From Pseudoxanthomonas gei (GTDB lineage: Bacteria > Pseudomonadota > Gammaproteobacteria > Xanthomonadales > Xanthomonadaceae): DNA of 64,000 bases. Location: assembly GCF_010119615.1 (NCBI RefSeq), contig NZ_QOVG01000002.1, positions 62,001-126,000 on the forward strand. Reading direction: 5' to 3'. A program made the position numbers and the translations under genes. This document shows, piece by piece, positions 42,414 to 52,800 of this stretch. Below the pieces are notes generated by a model. That model did not search any database. It was not told the DNA's origin and worked only from the letters and a program-made list of their open reading frames with translations. Positions within the stretch are counted from its first letter, which is position 1; each line of letters starts with the position of its first letter.

Positions 42414-42614
42414 ATGGCCCAACCGAGCCGCGAAGAAGTGATGATCCAGCTGGATCGCGTCGACACCGCGCTGGAGGCACCCGATGCCGACAAGGCCGCG
42501 GTCATGCGCCAGGCCCTGGACTGGCTGGCGTCGAACCCGCCGCCGAACGCCGCCGATGCCCTGTACTACCGCGAGCGCCTGCAGGCAATTGGCGAACGGC
42601 ATGCGGCTGGCTGA
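42414..42614 (+). CDS. Small protein of unknown function
   Basis: The 66-residue protein is highly helical and acidic, containing EEVMIQLDRVDTALEAPDAD and ADALYYRERLQAIGER. GAGGAGAACACGCC in front of the ATG is a strong ribosome binding site, the main reason to accept it. It lies downstream of the cupin gene in the same direction. No family recognised. Confidence 0.55.
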   Translation: MAQPSREEVMIQLDRVDTALEAPDADKAAVMRQALDWLASNPPPNAADALYYRERLQAIGERHAAG

Positions 42615-42748
42615 GTGGCGGGCTTGACGGCCTTGCACGTGGACGGCCGCATGCGTCCGGCCACCTTCTTGCAATCGTCATCCCGGCGAACGCAGCGACC
42701 CAATCCGCAGCGCTGGCGCACCAGGTTCCAGGCAGGAGGGCGTGACAC

Positions 42749-43105
42749 TCACGCCTGCTCCGGCTGCCCGATCCACAGGCGATTCCCGTCCGGATCTTCC
42801 ATGCGAAATTCGCTCATGCCATAGAACGAAATTTCCAGGTCGGGGATTTCCAGCCCGTTGGCGCGCAATTGCCGGTGATAGGCGGCGATGTCGTCCGGGT
42901 ACAGGTAAAGCACCGGCGCGCGCGGCCGCGAGGCGTTCACGTTGATGGATTCATCGACCATCAGCCGGCATTCGTCCAGCCGCAGCATCGCCCAGCGCCA
43001 GTGGTCGTTGCGCTTCTCCACTTCGAAACCGAGCTTCTTGTAGAAGGCCACGCTGGCCGGCATGTTGCCGACCGGCAGCATCGGGATGATGCGCGTCATC
43101 TTCAT
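42749..43105 (-). CDS. VOC family bleomycin-resistance-like protein
   Basis: The 118-residue protein begins RIIPMLPVGNMPASVAFYKK and ends FRMEDPDGNRLWIGQP, as in the BRP/ABM-type VOC proteins that sequester drugs by binding. The middle has LMVDESINVNASRPRAP. CCGGAGTTTGCG precedes the ATG. Ligand unknown. Confidence 0.82.
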   Translation of the reverse strand: MKMTRIIPMLPVGNMPASVAFYKKLGFEVEKRNDHWRWAMLRLDECRLMVDESINVNASRPRAPVLYLYPDDIAAYHRQLRANGLEIPDLEISFYGMSEFRMEDPDGNRLWIGQPEQA

Positions 43106-43178
43106 CGCAAACTCCGGTTGTCTCTTGTCTCTTCACGGTTCACGGTCCACGGAAGACCCGTGTCGCACCCGGTCGACT

Positions 43179-44108
43179 TCAGCCTTGCGCCTTCGCCCTG
43201 CCTGCATCCGCGCCGCCCAGCGTGCGCTTGAACAGGGCGACTGTCTGTTGCCACGCAAGCGCCGCCGCGGCCTGGTCATAACGTGGCGTGGTGTCGTTGT
43301 TGAAGCCGTGCTGGGTGCCGGGTGGCTGCAGCAGCGTGTAATGCACGCCGGCCGCTTTCAGGGCGCGTTCGTACTCCGGCCAGCCCGCATTGACGCGCTC
43401 GTCGTTGTCGGCAAGCACCACCAGCAGTTCGGCCTTGATGTGCGCAACCTCCGCGGTCTCCGGCGCGCCGCCGTAGAACGGGGCGGCGGCGATGACCTCG
43501 GGCATGCGCGTGGCCAGGAAGTTGGTGGTGGCACCGCCGTAGCAGAAGCCGACCACGCCCAGCTTGCCGTTGCCGCCTTCGATGGCCAGCAGCAGCCTGG
43601 CCGCGGCCAGGAAATCCTCGCGGCATTTGGCTTGGTCGAGCTTGGCGAACAGCGCACGAGCCGCATCCTCGTCGCCGGGATAGCCGCCCAGGGAAAACAG
43701 CGCGTCGGGCGCGAAGGCGAGGAAGCCTTCCAGGGCCAGGCGCCGGGTGATGTCCTCGATATGCGGATTCAGGCCGCGGTTCTCGTGGATGACCAGGACC
43801 ACCGGCAACGGGCCCGTTGCGTGGGCCGGTTTGGCCAGGTAACCGCTGCCGGTGCCATGGCCCAGCGGCGCGGCGAATTGCAGGGTGCGCGTCGCCAGGC
43901 GCGGGTCGTCCGGCCTGACCTGCTGGGCCGCGGCGAACTGCGGCGTGAGCGCGGCCAGCAGCCCGGCGGCACCGGCGCTGCCGGCGGCAAAACGCGCAGC
44001 GCCCTGCAGGAAGCCGCGGCGGTCGATGTCGCCATGCACGTACTGGTCGAACAGGCGCATCACCGCGGGATCGAACGGGTCGGCAGTGGGACGGGGAGGC
44101 AGGGGCAT
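43179..44108 (-). CDS. Dienelactone hydrolase family protein with Tat-type signal
   Basis: The 309-residue alpha/beta hydrolase has an N-terminal 30-residue lead followed by the twin-arginine-like DRRGFLQGAARFAAGSAGAA, so it is probably exported folded by Tat. The nucleophile elbow is GFCYGG (Cys in place of Ser, as in dienelactone hydrolase), the acid is in LADNDERVN and the His in GTQHGFNN. Such enzymes open lactones or esters. The start at 44108 is used because the longer frame adds no recognisable region. Substrate unknown. Confidence 0.85.
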   Translation of the reverse strand: MPLPPRPTADPFDPAVMRLFDQYVHGDIDRRGFLQGAARFAAGSAGAAGLLAALTPQFAAAQQVRPDDPRLATRTLQFAAPLGHGTGSGYLAKPAHATGPLPVVLVIHENRGLNPHIEDITRRLALEGFLAFAPDALFSLGGYPGDEDAARALFAKLDQAKCREDFLAAARLLLAIEGGNGKLGVVGFCYGGATTNFLATRMPEVIAAAPFYGGAPETAEVAHIKAELLVVLADNDERVNAGWPEYERALKAAGVHYTLLQPPGTQHGFNNDTTPRYDQAAAALAWQQTVALFKRTLGGADAGRAKAQG

Positions 44109-44254
44109 CGCGGGCTCCGGATCGGGATAGGCAGGGCGTCCCACCTTACCCACGATTGCCGAAGCCGTGCGAATCGGGCAACGATGCAATCGCGCACTGC
44201 GTTCGACGGCCGGTCGCGCGGTCGTGACCGAACGGCCTGAAGCATCCGCGCGGT

Positions 44255-45445
44255 CTACTGCGCGGACGGGGCGTGCTGCTGTTTCACCTTCAGGAAGAAG
44301 CGCACCATCTCGGCCGAGGCGTCGGGACCGCGTGGGTCGGTGTAGCTGCCGTCGCTGCTGCCGCCGAACCAGGCGTGGCCGCCACCGTGCACCTGCCAGT
44401 ACTCGACCAGCGGTTCACCCAGCGACGTGGTGTAGACCGAGTGCGTGTAGTTTCGCCCATTGGCGGCCACGGCCTTGCGCTGGCTTTCCGGCAACAGTTC
44501 GCTGGCCGCGCCCGTGGCCTGCTTCACCAGGGCCTCGCCATTGGCGGGGGCCACGGTGTGGTCGGCATCGCCGTGGAAGACGATCAGCGGCACGACCGGC
44601 GCGGGCGGCCGTTTGCCCTGACGGGCGTTGGCATCGGTTTCCGCCGCCACTTCACGCAACGCATGGGTGCCGCCCATGGCCGCGAACGCCGACGGTACGT
44701 CGCGCGCGGCGCGATACGGCAAGCCCGAATGCGCGCCGACGGCGGCATACAGTTCCGGATGGGTGGTGCCAAGGATCACCGCCATCGCCGCTCCTGCCGA
44801 CAAGCCGGCCACGTAGACGCGTCGTGGATCCACCGCATGCTGCTGGATGAGCTGGCGGGTCAGGCCGGCAAGCAGGGCCGGTTCGCCCGCCTCGCGGCCC
44901 TGGTCGCCGGGCCGGAACCAGTTCCAGCATTTGGAACCGTTGGCATTGGGTGATTGGGCCGGATAGGCGACCAGGAATCCATGTTCGTCGGCCAGCGCAT
45001 TCATGCGCGTGCCTGCGGCAAAATCGTCGGGCGACTGGGTGCAGCCGTGCAGCATCACCAGCAGCGGGTAGCCGGGTGTCGCTTCGGCGTCGTAGCCGGC
45101 GGGTATATAGAGCTTGTAGCGGCGCGTACCGGCCTCGTTGGAGAAGTCATGCTCCACGAAGGACCCGGGTGACAACGCACGCTTGCGCGGCGTGTCCGGC
45201 CTGGGTTGGACAACAGGTTCGGGGGCCAGCAGCGCCAGCTTGGCGACGGGCCGGGTCGCAGGGGCAGGGCCGGGCGTGGGCTGGGCCGGTGCCGCGGCCG
45301 GAAGCGGCGCGCGCAACAAGCCCGCTGCGGCCAGGGCATCGTTGATGGTCTTGCTGATGCTCGACTCCAGGTCGCCCTGGCCGGCGGGAGAAGCCCCGCG
45401 GCGGGGAGACGGAAGTCGTGCCAGGAGTTTGGACAAAAGGGGCAT
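44255..45445 (-). CDS. PHB-depolymerase-like esterase (extracellular, type 1 catalytic domain)
   Basis: The 396-residue protein has a low-complexity Pro/Ala linker at about 45-75, then the esterase domain: YKLYIPAGYD, PLLVMLHGCTQSPDDFA (oxyanion hole), the lipase box GLSAGAAMA with the nucleophilic Ser, FHGDADHTV with the acid, and VHGGGHAWFGG with the His. These enzymes cleave polyhydroxyalkanoate or feruloyl/acetyl esters. The N-terminal RLPSPRRGAS region resembles phasin-like or linker sequence, and a classical signal peptide is not evident, so its location is unclear. Confidence 0.82.
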   Translation of the reverse strand: MPLLSKLLARLPSPRRGASPAGQGDLESSISKTINDALAAAGLLRAPLPAAAPAQPTPGPAPATRPVAKLALLAPEPVVQPRPDTPRKRALSPGSFVEHDFSNEAGTRRYKLYIPAGYDAEATPGYPLLVMLHGCTQSPDDFAAGTRMNALADEHGFLVAYPAQSPNANGSKCWNWFRPGDQGREAGEPALLAGLTRQLIQQHAVDPRRVYVAGLSAGAAMAVILGTTHPELYAAVGAHSGLPYRAARDVPSAFAAMGGTHALREVAAETDANARQGKRPPAPVVPLIVFHGDADHTVAPANGEALVKQATGAASELLPESQRKAVAANGRNYTHSVYTTSLGEPLVEYWQVHGGGHAWFGGSSDGSYTDPRGPDASAEMVRFFLKVKQQHAPSAQ

Positions 45446-45589
45446 GGGACGTTCCTAGTCGTTGCTGCAACGCAACATGCCCCACTTTCACCGATATTGC
45501 GTGAGCAGGGAATGACGAAACTGCGTCTCGCGGCCCTCGTTCACGGGCGTCGGTCTCAAACGACATTGCGATCCAACTGTGCGCTCCGC

Positions 45590-45618
45590 AAACGAAGACG
45601 GCGGACCGAAGTCCGCCG
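45590..45618 (-). terminator. Hairpin with UUCG-type loop downstream of tolC
   Basis: On the minus strand GGCGGAC-TTCG-GTCCGCC forms a perfect 7-base-pair stem with the very stable UUCG loop (plus-strand 45600-45617), followed by GTCTTCGTTTGCG. It lies 30 bases after the tolC stop. The T tract is weak, but position and stem support termination. Confidence 0.65.
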
Positions 45619-45647
45619 CCAGGTAATGCCTGCAGTGCCGGAAGTCT

Positions 45648-47009
45648 TTACAGGCTGTCGGGCGCCAGCTGCGCTTCCGCGTCCACCGTCAGCATGCGAT
45701 TGACCGCCTGCACGTCGTCGGCGTCCAGGGTGCCGGCCGCCTGCTCCAGCAGCAGGCGGTTCTGCAGGTAGTTGTACTTGGCCAGGGCATAGGACTGCTG
45801 CGCCTGGAACAGGTTCTGCTGGTTGATCAGCACGTCCAGCACGGTACGGGTGCCGACCTCCAGGCCCACCTGCGACGCATCGTAGGCGGCCTTGGCCGAG
45901 ACCAGCGCCAGGCGGCGCGCCTCGATCTCGCTGATGCCGGCTTCCAGGGTCTGGTAGGCGTTGCGGGTGTTGCGCACGATCGCGCGCTTCTGCTGCTCGT
46001 AACCGTCCTGGGCGGCATCGCGGTTGGCCAGCGCCTGGCGCACCCGCGACTGGGTGGCGCCGCCGGAGAAGATCGGCACGCTGAGGGTCAGGCCGATGCT
46101 CTGCGAATCGCCGTCGCTGGACAGTCCGCCGGTAGCCGAATTGCCCCAGTTGGCGCCACGGCCGAAGTTGCCGCTGAGTCCCAGCGTGGGCAGGTGGCCC
46201 GCACGCGCGGCCGCCACGCCGGCATCGGCGGACTGCACCTGGAATTCGGTCGACTTCAGCGCCGGGTTCTGCGCGACGGCGGTTTCGACCCAGCCCTCGG
46301 CACTGTAGTCGGTGGGCAGCACCGGCCGGAAATTGTCGGGCAGCGCCTTCAGGTTGCGGACCGGCACGCCGGTGATTTCGGCCAGCGCCTCGTAGGCATC
46401 CTTGAGTGCGTTGCGGCTGAGGATCACGCTGGCGCGGGCGCTGTCGTACTGGGCGCGCGCTTCGTGCACGTCGGTGATCGGGGCCAAGCCCACGTCCAGG
46501 CGCTTCTGCGCATAGTCGAACTGCTTCTGCAGTGCAGTCTGCTGCGCTTCGGCCGCGGCCAGGGTCTCGATGGCCACCAGCACGTTGAAATAGGCGGCAG
46601 AAGTGCGCGTGATCAGCAGGTCATTGGCTGCTTCCAGGTCGAAGTCGGCGGCCTGGCTCAGCGCGTTCTGGCCGCGCAGGTTGGCGTAGCTGGCGAAGTT
46701 CAGCACCGACTGGTTGACCGAAACGCCGACGTCGCGCGAATTGCTGGTGCCCGACCAGGAACCACCATCGGGCTTGAACTTGCTGCGGTTGTAGCTGGCC
46801 TGGCCATTGATCTGCGGCAGCAGCACGGCACGTGCCTGCACCGCGCCTTCCTTCTGCGCCAGGCGGCCGGATTCGGCGGCGGCCAGTTGCGGGTCGCCGG
46901 CACGGGCCAGTTCGTAGGTCTGCATCAGGTCGGCTGCGCTTGCGGAGGCGGCCAGCACGGAGGCAGGCAGGGCCAAGGCGAGTGCCAGGACAAGGGGACG
47001 ACGGCTCAT
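45648..47009 (-). CDS. tolC: TolC family outer membrane channel protein
   Basis: The 453-residue protein has a signal peptide (RRPLVLALALALPASVLAASASA). It shows the two-fold repeated outer-membrane-efflux pattern: DLMQTYELARAGDPQLAAAE at the start, RLDVGLAPITDVHEARAQYD, then QNPALKSTEFQVQSA and QVGLEVGTRTVLDVLINQQN. It forms the exit duct for RND pumps and type I secretion. It follows pcm by 19 bases, an arrangement common in Xanthomonas and Pseudomonas relatives, with a good AAAGGAAACC ribosome binding site. An RND adaptor/pump pair lies 1.6 kb away on the other strand. Confidence 0.9.
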   Translation of the reverse strand: MSRRPLVLALALALPASVLAASASAADLMQTYELARAGDPQLAAAESGRLAQKEGAVQARAVLLPQINGQASYNRSKFKPDGGSWSGTSNSRDVGVSVNQSVLNFASYANLRGQNALSQAADFDLEAANDLLITRTSAAYFNVLVAIETLAAAEAQQTALQKQFDYAQKRLDVGLAPITDVHEARAQYDSARASVILSRNALKDAYEALAEITGVPVRNLKALPDNFRPVLPTDYSAEGWVETAVAQNPALKSTEFQVQSADAGVAAARAGHLPTLGLSGNFGRGANWGNSATGGLSSDGDSQSIGLTLSVPIFSGGATQSRVRQALANRDAAQDGYEQQKRAIVRNTRNAYQTLEAGISEIEARRLALVSAKAAYDASQVGLEVGTRTVLDVLINQQNLFQAQQSYALAKYNYLQNRLLLEQAAGTLDADDVQAVNRMLTVDAEAQLAPDSL

Positions 47010-47028
47010 GCGGTTTCCTTTCAAAAAA

Positions 47029-47700
47029 TCAGAATACGAAGGCGGGCGCGGGAGCGGCGCCGGCAAGATAGGGCAGATCGGTTTCAAACAACGATTCGAT
47101 GCGGGGACCGTTGACGTCGTTGTGCATCAGCACCGCTTCCATCACCGGCGAACGACCATGGACCACGAACAGGCGGCCACCCGGCCGCAGCCATTGCAGG
47201 AACCGCGATGGCAGCACGTCCATCGCCCCGGTCACGCAGATCGCGTCGAAGCGGCGGTCGGTCGAATAGTGCAACGCATCGACGGTTTCGATGCGGACGT
47301 TGTTGCCCAGCCCATTGGCATCAAGCTGCGCGCGGGCGCGGCTGGCGAGTTCGGGATTGATTTCCAGGCTGACCACTTCGCGGGCCAGCGCGCCCAGGCA
47401 GGCAGCCAGGTAACCGCCGCCGGTACCGATTTCCAGCACTTCCTCGCCTTCCTGCGGCAACAGCGCCTGCAGGGTGCGACCCTCGACCACCGGCTTCATC
47501 ATCCGCTGGCCGTGGCCTGCCGGGCCGGCTGCCAAGGGAATTTCCACATCGGCATAGGCCAGCGCCCGGTGGATCTCGGGAACGAAGCGTTCGCGCGGCA
47601 GGGTCGCCAGCACGCCCAGCACGCGCGCATCCAGGACTTCCCAGGGGCGCACCTGCTGCTCGACCATCATTTCGCGGGCTTGGTTGTAATCGATCGTCAT
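47029..47700 (-). CDS. pcm: Protein-L-isoaspartate O-methyltransferase
   Basis: The 223-residue SAM-dependent methyltransferase repairs isoaspartyl damage in proteins. The SAM site is EVLEIGTGGGYLAACLGALA. The family pattern MVEQQVRPWEVLDARVL at the N-terminus and MMKPVVEGRTLQALLP fit the short bacterial form, and DAICVTGAMDVLP is the post-motif. Start at 47700 (MTIDYNQAR); another ATG four codons upstream is possible. It is the first gene of the pcm-tolC unit. Confidence 0.88.
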   Translation of the reverse strand: MTIDYNQAREMMVEQQVRPWEVLDARVLGVLATLPRERFVPEIHRALAYADVEIPLAAGPAGHGQRMMKPVVEGRTLQALLPQEGEEVLEIGTGGGYLAACLGALAREVVSLEINPELASRARAQLDANGLGNNVRIETVDALHYSTDRRFDAICVTGAMDVLPSRFLQWLRPGGRLFVVHGRSPVMEAVLMHNDVNGPRIESLFETDLPYLAGAAPAPAFVF

Positions 47701-47842
47701 CACTAGGGTCATCCGGCGCGGGAGCCGCGCATTTTAGCGGGTCGCGGTGGCTTTCAATGCATGCAGCTTGGCCGTACTACCACACCGGCACGCAGTGCCG
47801 GAAGTCACCGCGACCTCCGTCACCATGGCGGCGCGGCCATAT

Positions 47843-48511
47843 TCAGTGCTTGCCATAGGCACGCATGAACATGTCCACGCTGGCATCGATATGGCTGCTG
47901 ACGTCGGCGCGCGCCGGCCTGGCGCACAGCCCGCACATCATGCGGCTGTGGATCTCGCCCTTGATCAGCGCGAAGAACTGTTCGGCGGCGCGCTGCACGT
48001 CGGGTATTTCCAGTTCGCCGGCCTCTACGCGAGAACGCAGGAAGGCACTGAAGGCGTCGTGCGCGCGCTGCGGACCGGCTTCCCAGAACAGCTTGCGCAG
48101 CGGGTCGTCGGCGCCGCCGGGCGTGATCATCATGCGGTGGGTGCTGATGGCCTCGTCACTGCTGACCAGGCTGAAGAAAGCGGAGGCGATCGCCTGCAGC
48201 TGGTCGCGCACCGGGCCGCGCAATTCCTGGGTAAACAGGTCATGGGGCAGCATTTCGTCGCACTTGGCCTGCACGGCCGCCGAGAACAGCGCTTCCTTGT
48301 CGCCGAAGTGGCTGTACACGGTGAGCTTGGAAACCCCGGCTTCGGCGGCGATCTGGTCCATGCTGACCCCGGCGAAACCCTCCATGGAAAACAGGCGCTT
48401 GGCCGCCTCCAGGATCGCGGCGCGCTTGCCCAGATCCTTCGGCCGGCCGGGGCCCGAAAGCTTCGACGCAGCCGACTTGGCAGGGGGGGCGGGAGAGGGG
48501 TTACTGGCCAT
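47843..48511 (-). CDS. TetR family repressor, probable regulator of the RND pump
   Basis: The 222-residue protein has a polar N-terminal arm with the AT-hook-like GPGRPKD, then the TetR helix-turn-helix at about 30-76 (AAILEAAKRLFSMEGFAGVS, EAGVSKLTVYSHFGDKEALF). The C-terminal ligand domain is of the AefR-like kind. It is divergent from the RND adaptor gene, 85 bases away, and most likely represses it until a pump substrate binds. Confidence 0.88.
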   Translation of the reverse strand: MASNPSPAPPAKSAASKLSGPGRPKDLGKRAAILEAAKRLFSMEGFAGVSMDQIAAEAGVSKLTVYSHFGDKEALFSAAVQAKCDEMLPHDLFTQELRGPVRDQLQAIASAFFSLVSSDEAISTHRMMITPGGADDPLRKLFWEAGPQRAHDAFSAFLRSRVEAGELEIPDVQRAAEQFFALIKGEIHSRMMCGLCARPARADVSSHIDASVDMFMRAYGKH

Positions 48512-48595
48512 GCCTCAATACTAGACTAATCGGTTCGATATTTATACTATACCGGCAAGTGCATTTATTGATGAACAGGACGGAGTGTTCGAGCC
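48512..48595. promoter_or_regulatory. Divergent promoter/operator region tetR - RND adaptor
   Basis: The gap holds the only AT-rich stretch nearby. TATACT (48543-48548) is a candidate -10 for the pump genes and its complement TATAGT (48547-48552) for tetR, so the promoters overlap. A direct repeat ATACTA (48518 and 48544, 26 bases apart) and ATCGGTTCGAT (48529-48539, 4-bp arms) are possible operator elements. Confidence 0.45.
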
Positions 48596-49798
48596 ATGAA
48601 GAGTGTGTCCCCGGGCAACAGGTCGATCAACGGCCGCTCCATCAACAGCCGCCCCATCAATCGCCGCTCCGTCAGCCTGCTGCGTACGACCGTCCTTCTC
48701 ATGCTCGCAGCCGGGATGGCTGCCTGCGGCGGCAAGCCCGACACCACCGAGGCCGCTCGCCCGGTGCTGGTCGTGCATCCTGGTGGCGGCGCCCAGGCGG
48801 CGCTGTCGGCCTATGCCGGTGAAATACGCGCCCATGAAGAAAGCCCGCTTTCGTTCCGCGTCGGTGGCAACCTGGTCCGGCGCAACGTCGATGCCGGCAC
48901 CCGGGTCAAGCAGGGCCAGGTGCTGGCGGTGCTCGACGCCGACGACCTCAGCCTGCAGGCGCAATCTGCCCAGGCGCAACTGGCCGCCGCCGAGGCCGAC
49001 CTCGTCCGTGCCCGCGGCGACCGCGACCGTTACGCCAAGCTGGTCGGCGACAAGCTGGTCAGCCAGTCCACCTACGACGCCCAGAATGCCGCCTTCAAGG
49101 CCGCCGAAGGCCAGGCCCGCGCCGCCCGGGCGCAGCTGGACGTTGCCCGCAACCAGGCCGCCTATTCGCAACTGCGCGCGCCCCACGACGGGGTGATCGC
49201 CACGCGCGTGGCGGAAGCAGGGCAGGTGGTGGCCGCCGGCCAGACCATCTTCACCCTGGCCGCCGACGATGGCCGCGAGGTGGCGATCTCGTTGCCCGAG
49301 GGTCGCATCCGCGATTTCAGCGTGGGCCAGCCGGTGCTGGTGGAATTGTGGAATGCACCCGGTGAGCGCCTGCCCGGGGTGATCCGTGAAATCTCGCCGG
49401 CCGCCGATGCGCAGACCCGCACCTACGCCGCGCGGGTCAACCTGGCGGGCGAGGCCGCCAAGGCCGTCGAACTCGGCCAGAGCGCGCGCGTCTACGTGCA
49501 GGACAGCGGCGTGGCCGCCGCCCTCAGCCTGCCGCTGTCGGCCGTCCAGCGCGGCGCCGGCAACGCCACCGCGGTATGGGTGGTGGATCCGAAGAGCGGT
49601 ACGGTGCAGTCGCGTGCGGTGCAGCTGGGCCGCTATGGGGAAACCGACGTGCCCGTGCTCGGCGGACTCAAGGCCGACGACTGGGTGGTTGCCGCTGGCG
49701 GGCACCTGCTGCGCCAGGGCCAGGCGGTGACGCCGGTGGACCGTGACAACCGGCCGATGCTGCCGAAACCGGCTGCCGCCACGGCCAAGGCGAACTGA
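48596..49798 (+). CDS. RND efflux periplasmic adaptor lipoprotein
   Basis: The 400-residue protein has a lipoprotein signal ending LAAGMAAC. The membrane-fusion layout follows: beta-barrel/lipoyl half RVGGNLVRRNVDAGTRVKQG, a helical hairpin (about 120-190), the second lipoyl half LRAPHDGVIATRVAEAGQVV, and a C-terminal barrel. The N-region before the signal core is lengthened by three 15-base repeats (48626-48670), giving ING-RS, INS-RP, INR-RS. CGGAG precedes the ATG at some distance. The pump gene follows after 3 bases. Confidence 0.9.
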   Translation: MKSVSPGNRSINGRSINSRPINRRSVSLLRTTVLLMLAAGMAACGGKPDTTEAARPVLVVHPGGGAQAALSAYAGEIRAHEESPLSFRVGGNLVRRNVDAGTRVKQGQVLAVLDADDLSLQAQSAQAQLAAAEADLVRARGDRDRYAKLVGDKLVSQSTYDAQNAAFKAAEGQARAARAQLDVARNQAAYSQLRAPHDGVIATRVAEAGQVVAAGQTIFTLAADDGREVAISLPEGRIRDFSVGQPVLVELWNAPGERLPGVIREISPAADAQTRTYAARVNLAGEAAKAVELGQSARVYVQDSGVAAALSLPLSAVQRGAGNATAVWVVDPKSGTVQSRAVQLGRYGETDVPVLGGLKADDWVVAAGGHLLRQGQAVTPVDRDNRPMLPKPAAATAKAN

Positions 49799-49801
49799 GC
49801 C

Positions 49802-52800
49802 ATGAAGCGCTTCAATCTTTCCGAATGGGCGCTGACCCACCGCAGCCTGGTGCTGTACGCAATGATCGTGCTGGGGCTGATCGGCGCCTGGTCCTACCGC
49901 CACCTGGGCCAGTCCGAGGACCCGCCCTTCACCTTCAAGGTGATGGTGGTGCGCACCGTGTGGCCGGGCGCCCCGGCCGACGAAGTCGCCAGGCAGGTCA
50001 CCGAGCGCATCGAGAAGGCGCTGATGACCACCGGCAGCTACGAGTTCATCCGCTCCTACTCGCGCCCGGGCGAGTCGCAGGTGATCTTCGTTGCGCGCGA
50101 CTCCATGCATTCGGACGAGATTCCCGCGCTCTGGTACCAGGTGCGCAAGAAGGTCGGCGACATCCGCGCCACCCTGCCCGAAGGCGTGGTCGGCCCGTTC
50201 TTCAACGACGAGTTCGGCGACACCTTCGGCAACATCTACGCGCTGACCGGCCCCGGCTTCGACTACGCGGTGATGAAGGACTATGCCGAGCGCATCCAGC
50301 TGGAACTGCAACGCGTGGCCGACGTGGGCAAGGTGGAACTGGTCGGCCTGCAGGACGAGAAGGTCTGGATCGAGTTGTCCAACACCAAGCTGGCGACGCT
50401 CGGGATCCCGTTGAGCGTGGTGCAGCAGGCGCTGGACCAGCAGAACGCAGTGACTTCGGCCGGATTCTTCGAGACCACCAGCGACCGCGTGCAGCTGCGG
50501 GTCAGCGGTCACTTCGAATCGGTCAAGGACATCCGCGATTTCCCCATCCAGGCCGGCGGCCGCAGCCTGCGGCTGGGCGACATCGCCGAGGTCCATCGCG
50601 GCTTCGCCGACCCGTCGGCGCCGAAGATGCGCTTCATGGGCCAGGACGCGATCGGCCTGGCCGTGGCGATGAAGAGCGGCGGCGACATCATCGCGCTGGG
50701 CAAGACCCTGGACGCGCAATTCGAGCGCCTGCAGAAGACCCTGCCCATGGGCATGGAACTGCGCAAGGTTTCCGACCAGCCGCATTCGGTGCAGGATTCG
50801 GTCGGTGAATTCGTGCGCGTGCTGACCGAGGCCGTGGTCATCGTGCTGCTGGTGAGTTTCTTCTCGCTGGGCCTGCGCACCGGCCTGGTGGTAGCGGTGA
50901 CCATCCCGCTGGTGCTGGCGATGACCTTCGCGGTCATGCACTACTTCAACATCGGCCTGCACAAGATCTCGCTGGGCGCGCTGGTGCTGGCGCTGGGCCT
51001 GCTGGTCGACGACGCGATCATCGCCGTGGAGATGATGGCGATCAAGATGGAGCAGGGCTTCGACCGCATGCGCGCGGCCAGCTTCGCCTATACCTCCACC
51101 GCCTTCCCCATGCTCACCGGCACGCTGGTCACCGCAGCCGGCTTCCTGCCCATCGCCACCGCCGCCTCCGGCACCGGCGAATACACGCGCTCGCTGTTCC
51201 AGGTGGTGACCATCGCGCTGGTGGTGTCGTGGATCGCGGCAGTGCTGTTCATTCCCTACCTGGGCGACAAGATGCTGCCGGACCTGCATCAACCCAGGCC
51301 GCCGAAACCCGGCTCGCTGGCCGCGCGCTGGCATGGCCTTCGCGAACGCCTGGCCGATCGCCATCCCGCATTTGCCCGCGTGCTCGCCCCCAAGGCCCAC
51401 AAGGGCAACGATCACGACCCCTACCAGACCGGTTTCTACCAGCGTTACCGCAAGCTGCTCGACGCCTGCCTGCGCCATCGCTGGCTGGTGATCGGCGTCA
51501 CCGTGCTGGCCTTCGTGCTGTCCATCGTCCTGTTCCGCTTCGTGCCGCAGCAGTTCTTCCCGGACTCCACCCGGCCCGAGCTGATGGTCGACCTGGAACT
51601 GGCCGAAGGCTCGTCGCTGCGTTCCACCCAGGCCCAGGCCGAGAAGCTGGAGAAACTGCTGGCCAGGCGCACCGACATCGACAACTACGTCGCCTATGTC
51701 GGCACCGGTTCGCCGCGCTTCTACCTGCCGCTGGACCAGCAGCTGCCGCAGGCCAACTTCACCCAGTTCGTGGTCACCGCCAAGGACCTGCCCGCGCGCG
51801 AGGCCTTGCGCAGCTGGCTGATCAAGGAAGTCGGCCCGCAGTTCCCGCAACTGCAGTTCCGGGTGACGCGACTGGAGAACGGTCCGCCGGTCGGTTACCC
51901 GATCCAGTTCCGGGTGGCCGGCGAGCACATCGACCGCGTGCAGGCCCTGGCCCAGCAGGTGGCCGCGCAGGTGCGCCGCAATCCCAATGTCACCAACGTC
52001 AACCTGGACTGGGACGAGCCGAGCAAGGTGGTGCGCCTGACCATCGACCAGGACCGCGCCCGCGCCTTGGGCCTGAGCACGGCCGATGTCTCGCACTTCC
52101 TCACCAGCTCGCTGTCGGGGTTGCGGGTCAGCACCTATCGTGAAGGCAACGAACTGATCGAGATACTGCTGCGCGGTCCCGGGCAGGAACGCGCGCGCCT
52201 GGACATGCTGGGCAGCCTGGCCGTGCCCACGCCCAACGGCAGCGTGCCGCTGTCCCAGGTCGCCGACATCGCCTATGCGTTCGAGGACGGCATCATCTGG
52301 CATCGCAACCGCCTGCCCACGGTCACCGTGCGCGCCGACATCCGTGACGGGGTGACCCCGCCGTCGGTGACTGCGGCGATCCTGCCCACGCTGGAGAAGA
52401 TCCGCGCCGACCTGCCGCAGGGTTACCTGCTGGAAACCGGCGGCACCGTCGAGGATTCCGGGCGCGGGCAGAAGTCGATCGCCGCCGGCCTGCCGCTGTT
52501 CCTGCTGGCCGTGGCCACGCTGCTGATGCTGCAGTTGCGCAGCTTCTCGCGCATGGCCCTGGTGATGCTGACCGCGCCGCTGGGTCTGATCGGCGTGACC
52601 TTCGCGCTGCTGGTGTTCCGGGTGCCGTTCGGGTTCGTGGCCATGCTCGGCACCATCGCGCTGTCGGGCATGATCATGCGCAACTCGGTCATCCTGGTGG
52701 ACCAGATCCAGCAGGACATCGATGCCGGCCACGACCGCTGGCACGCGATCATCGATGCCACCGTGCGCCGTTTCCGGCCCATCGTGCTGACCGCGCTGGC

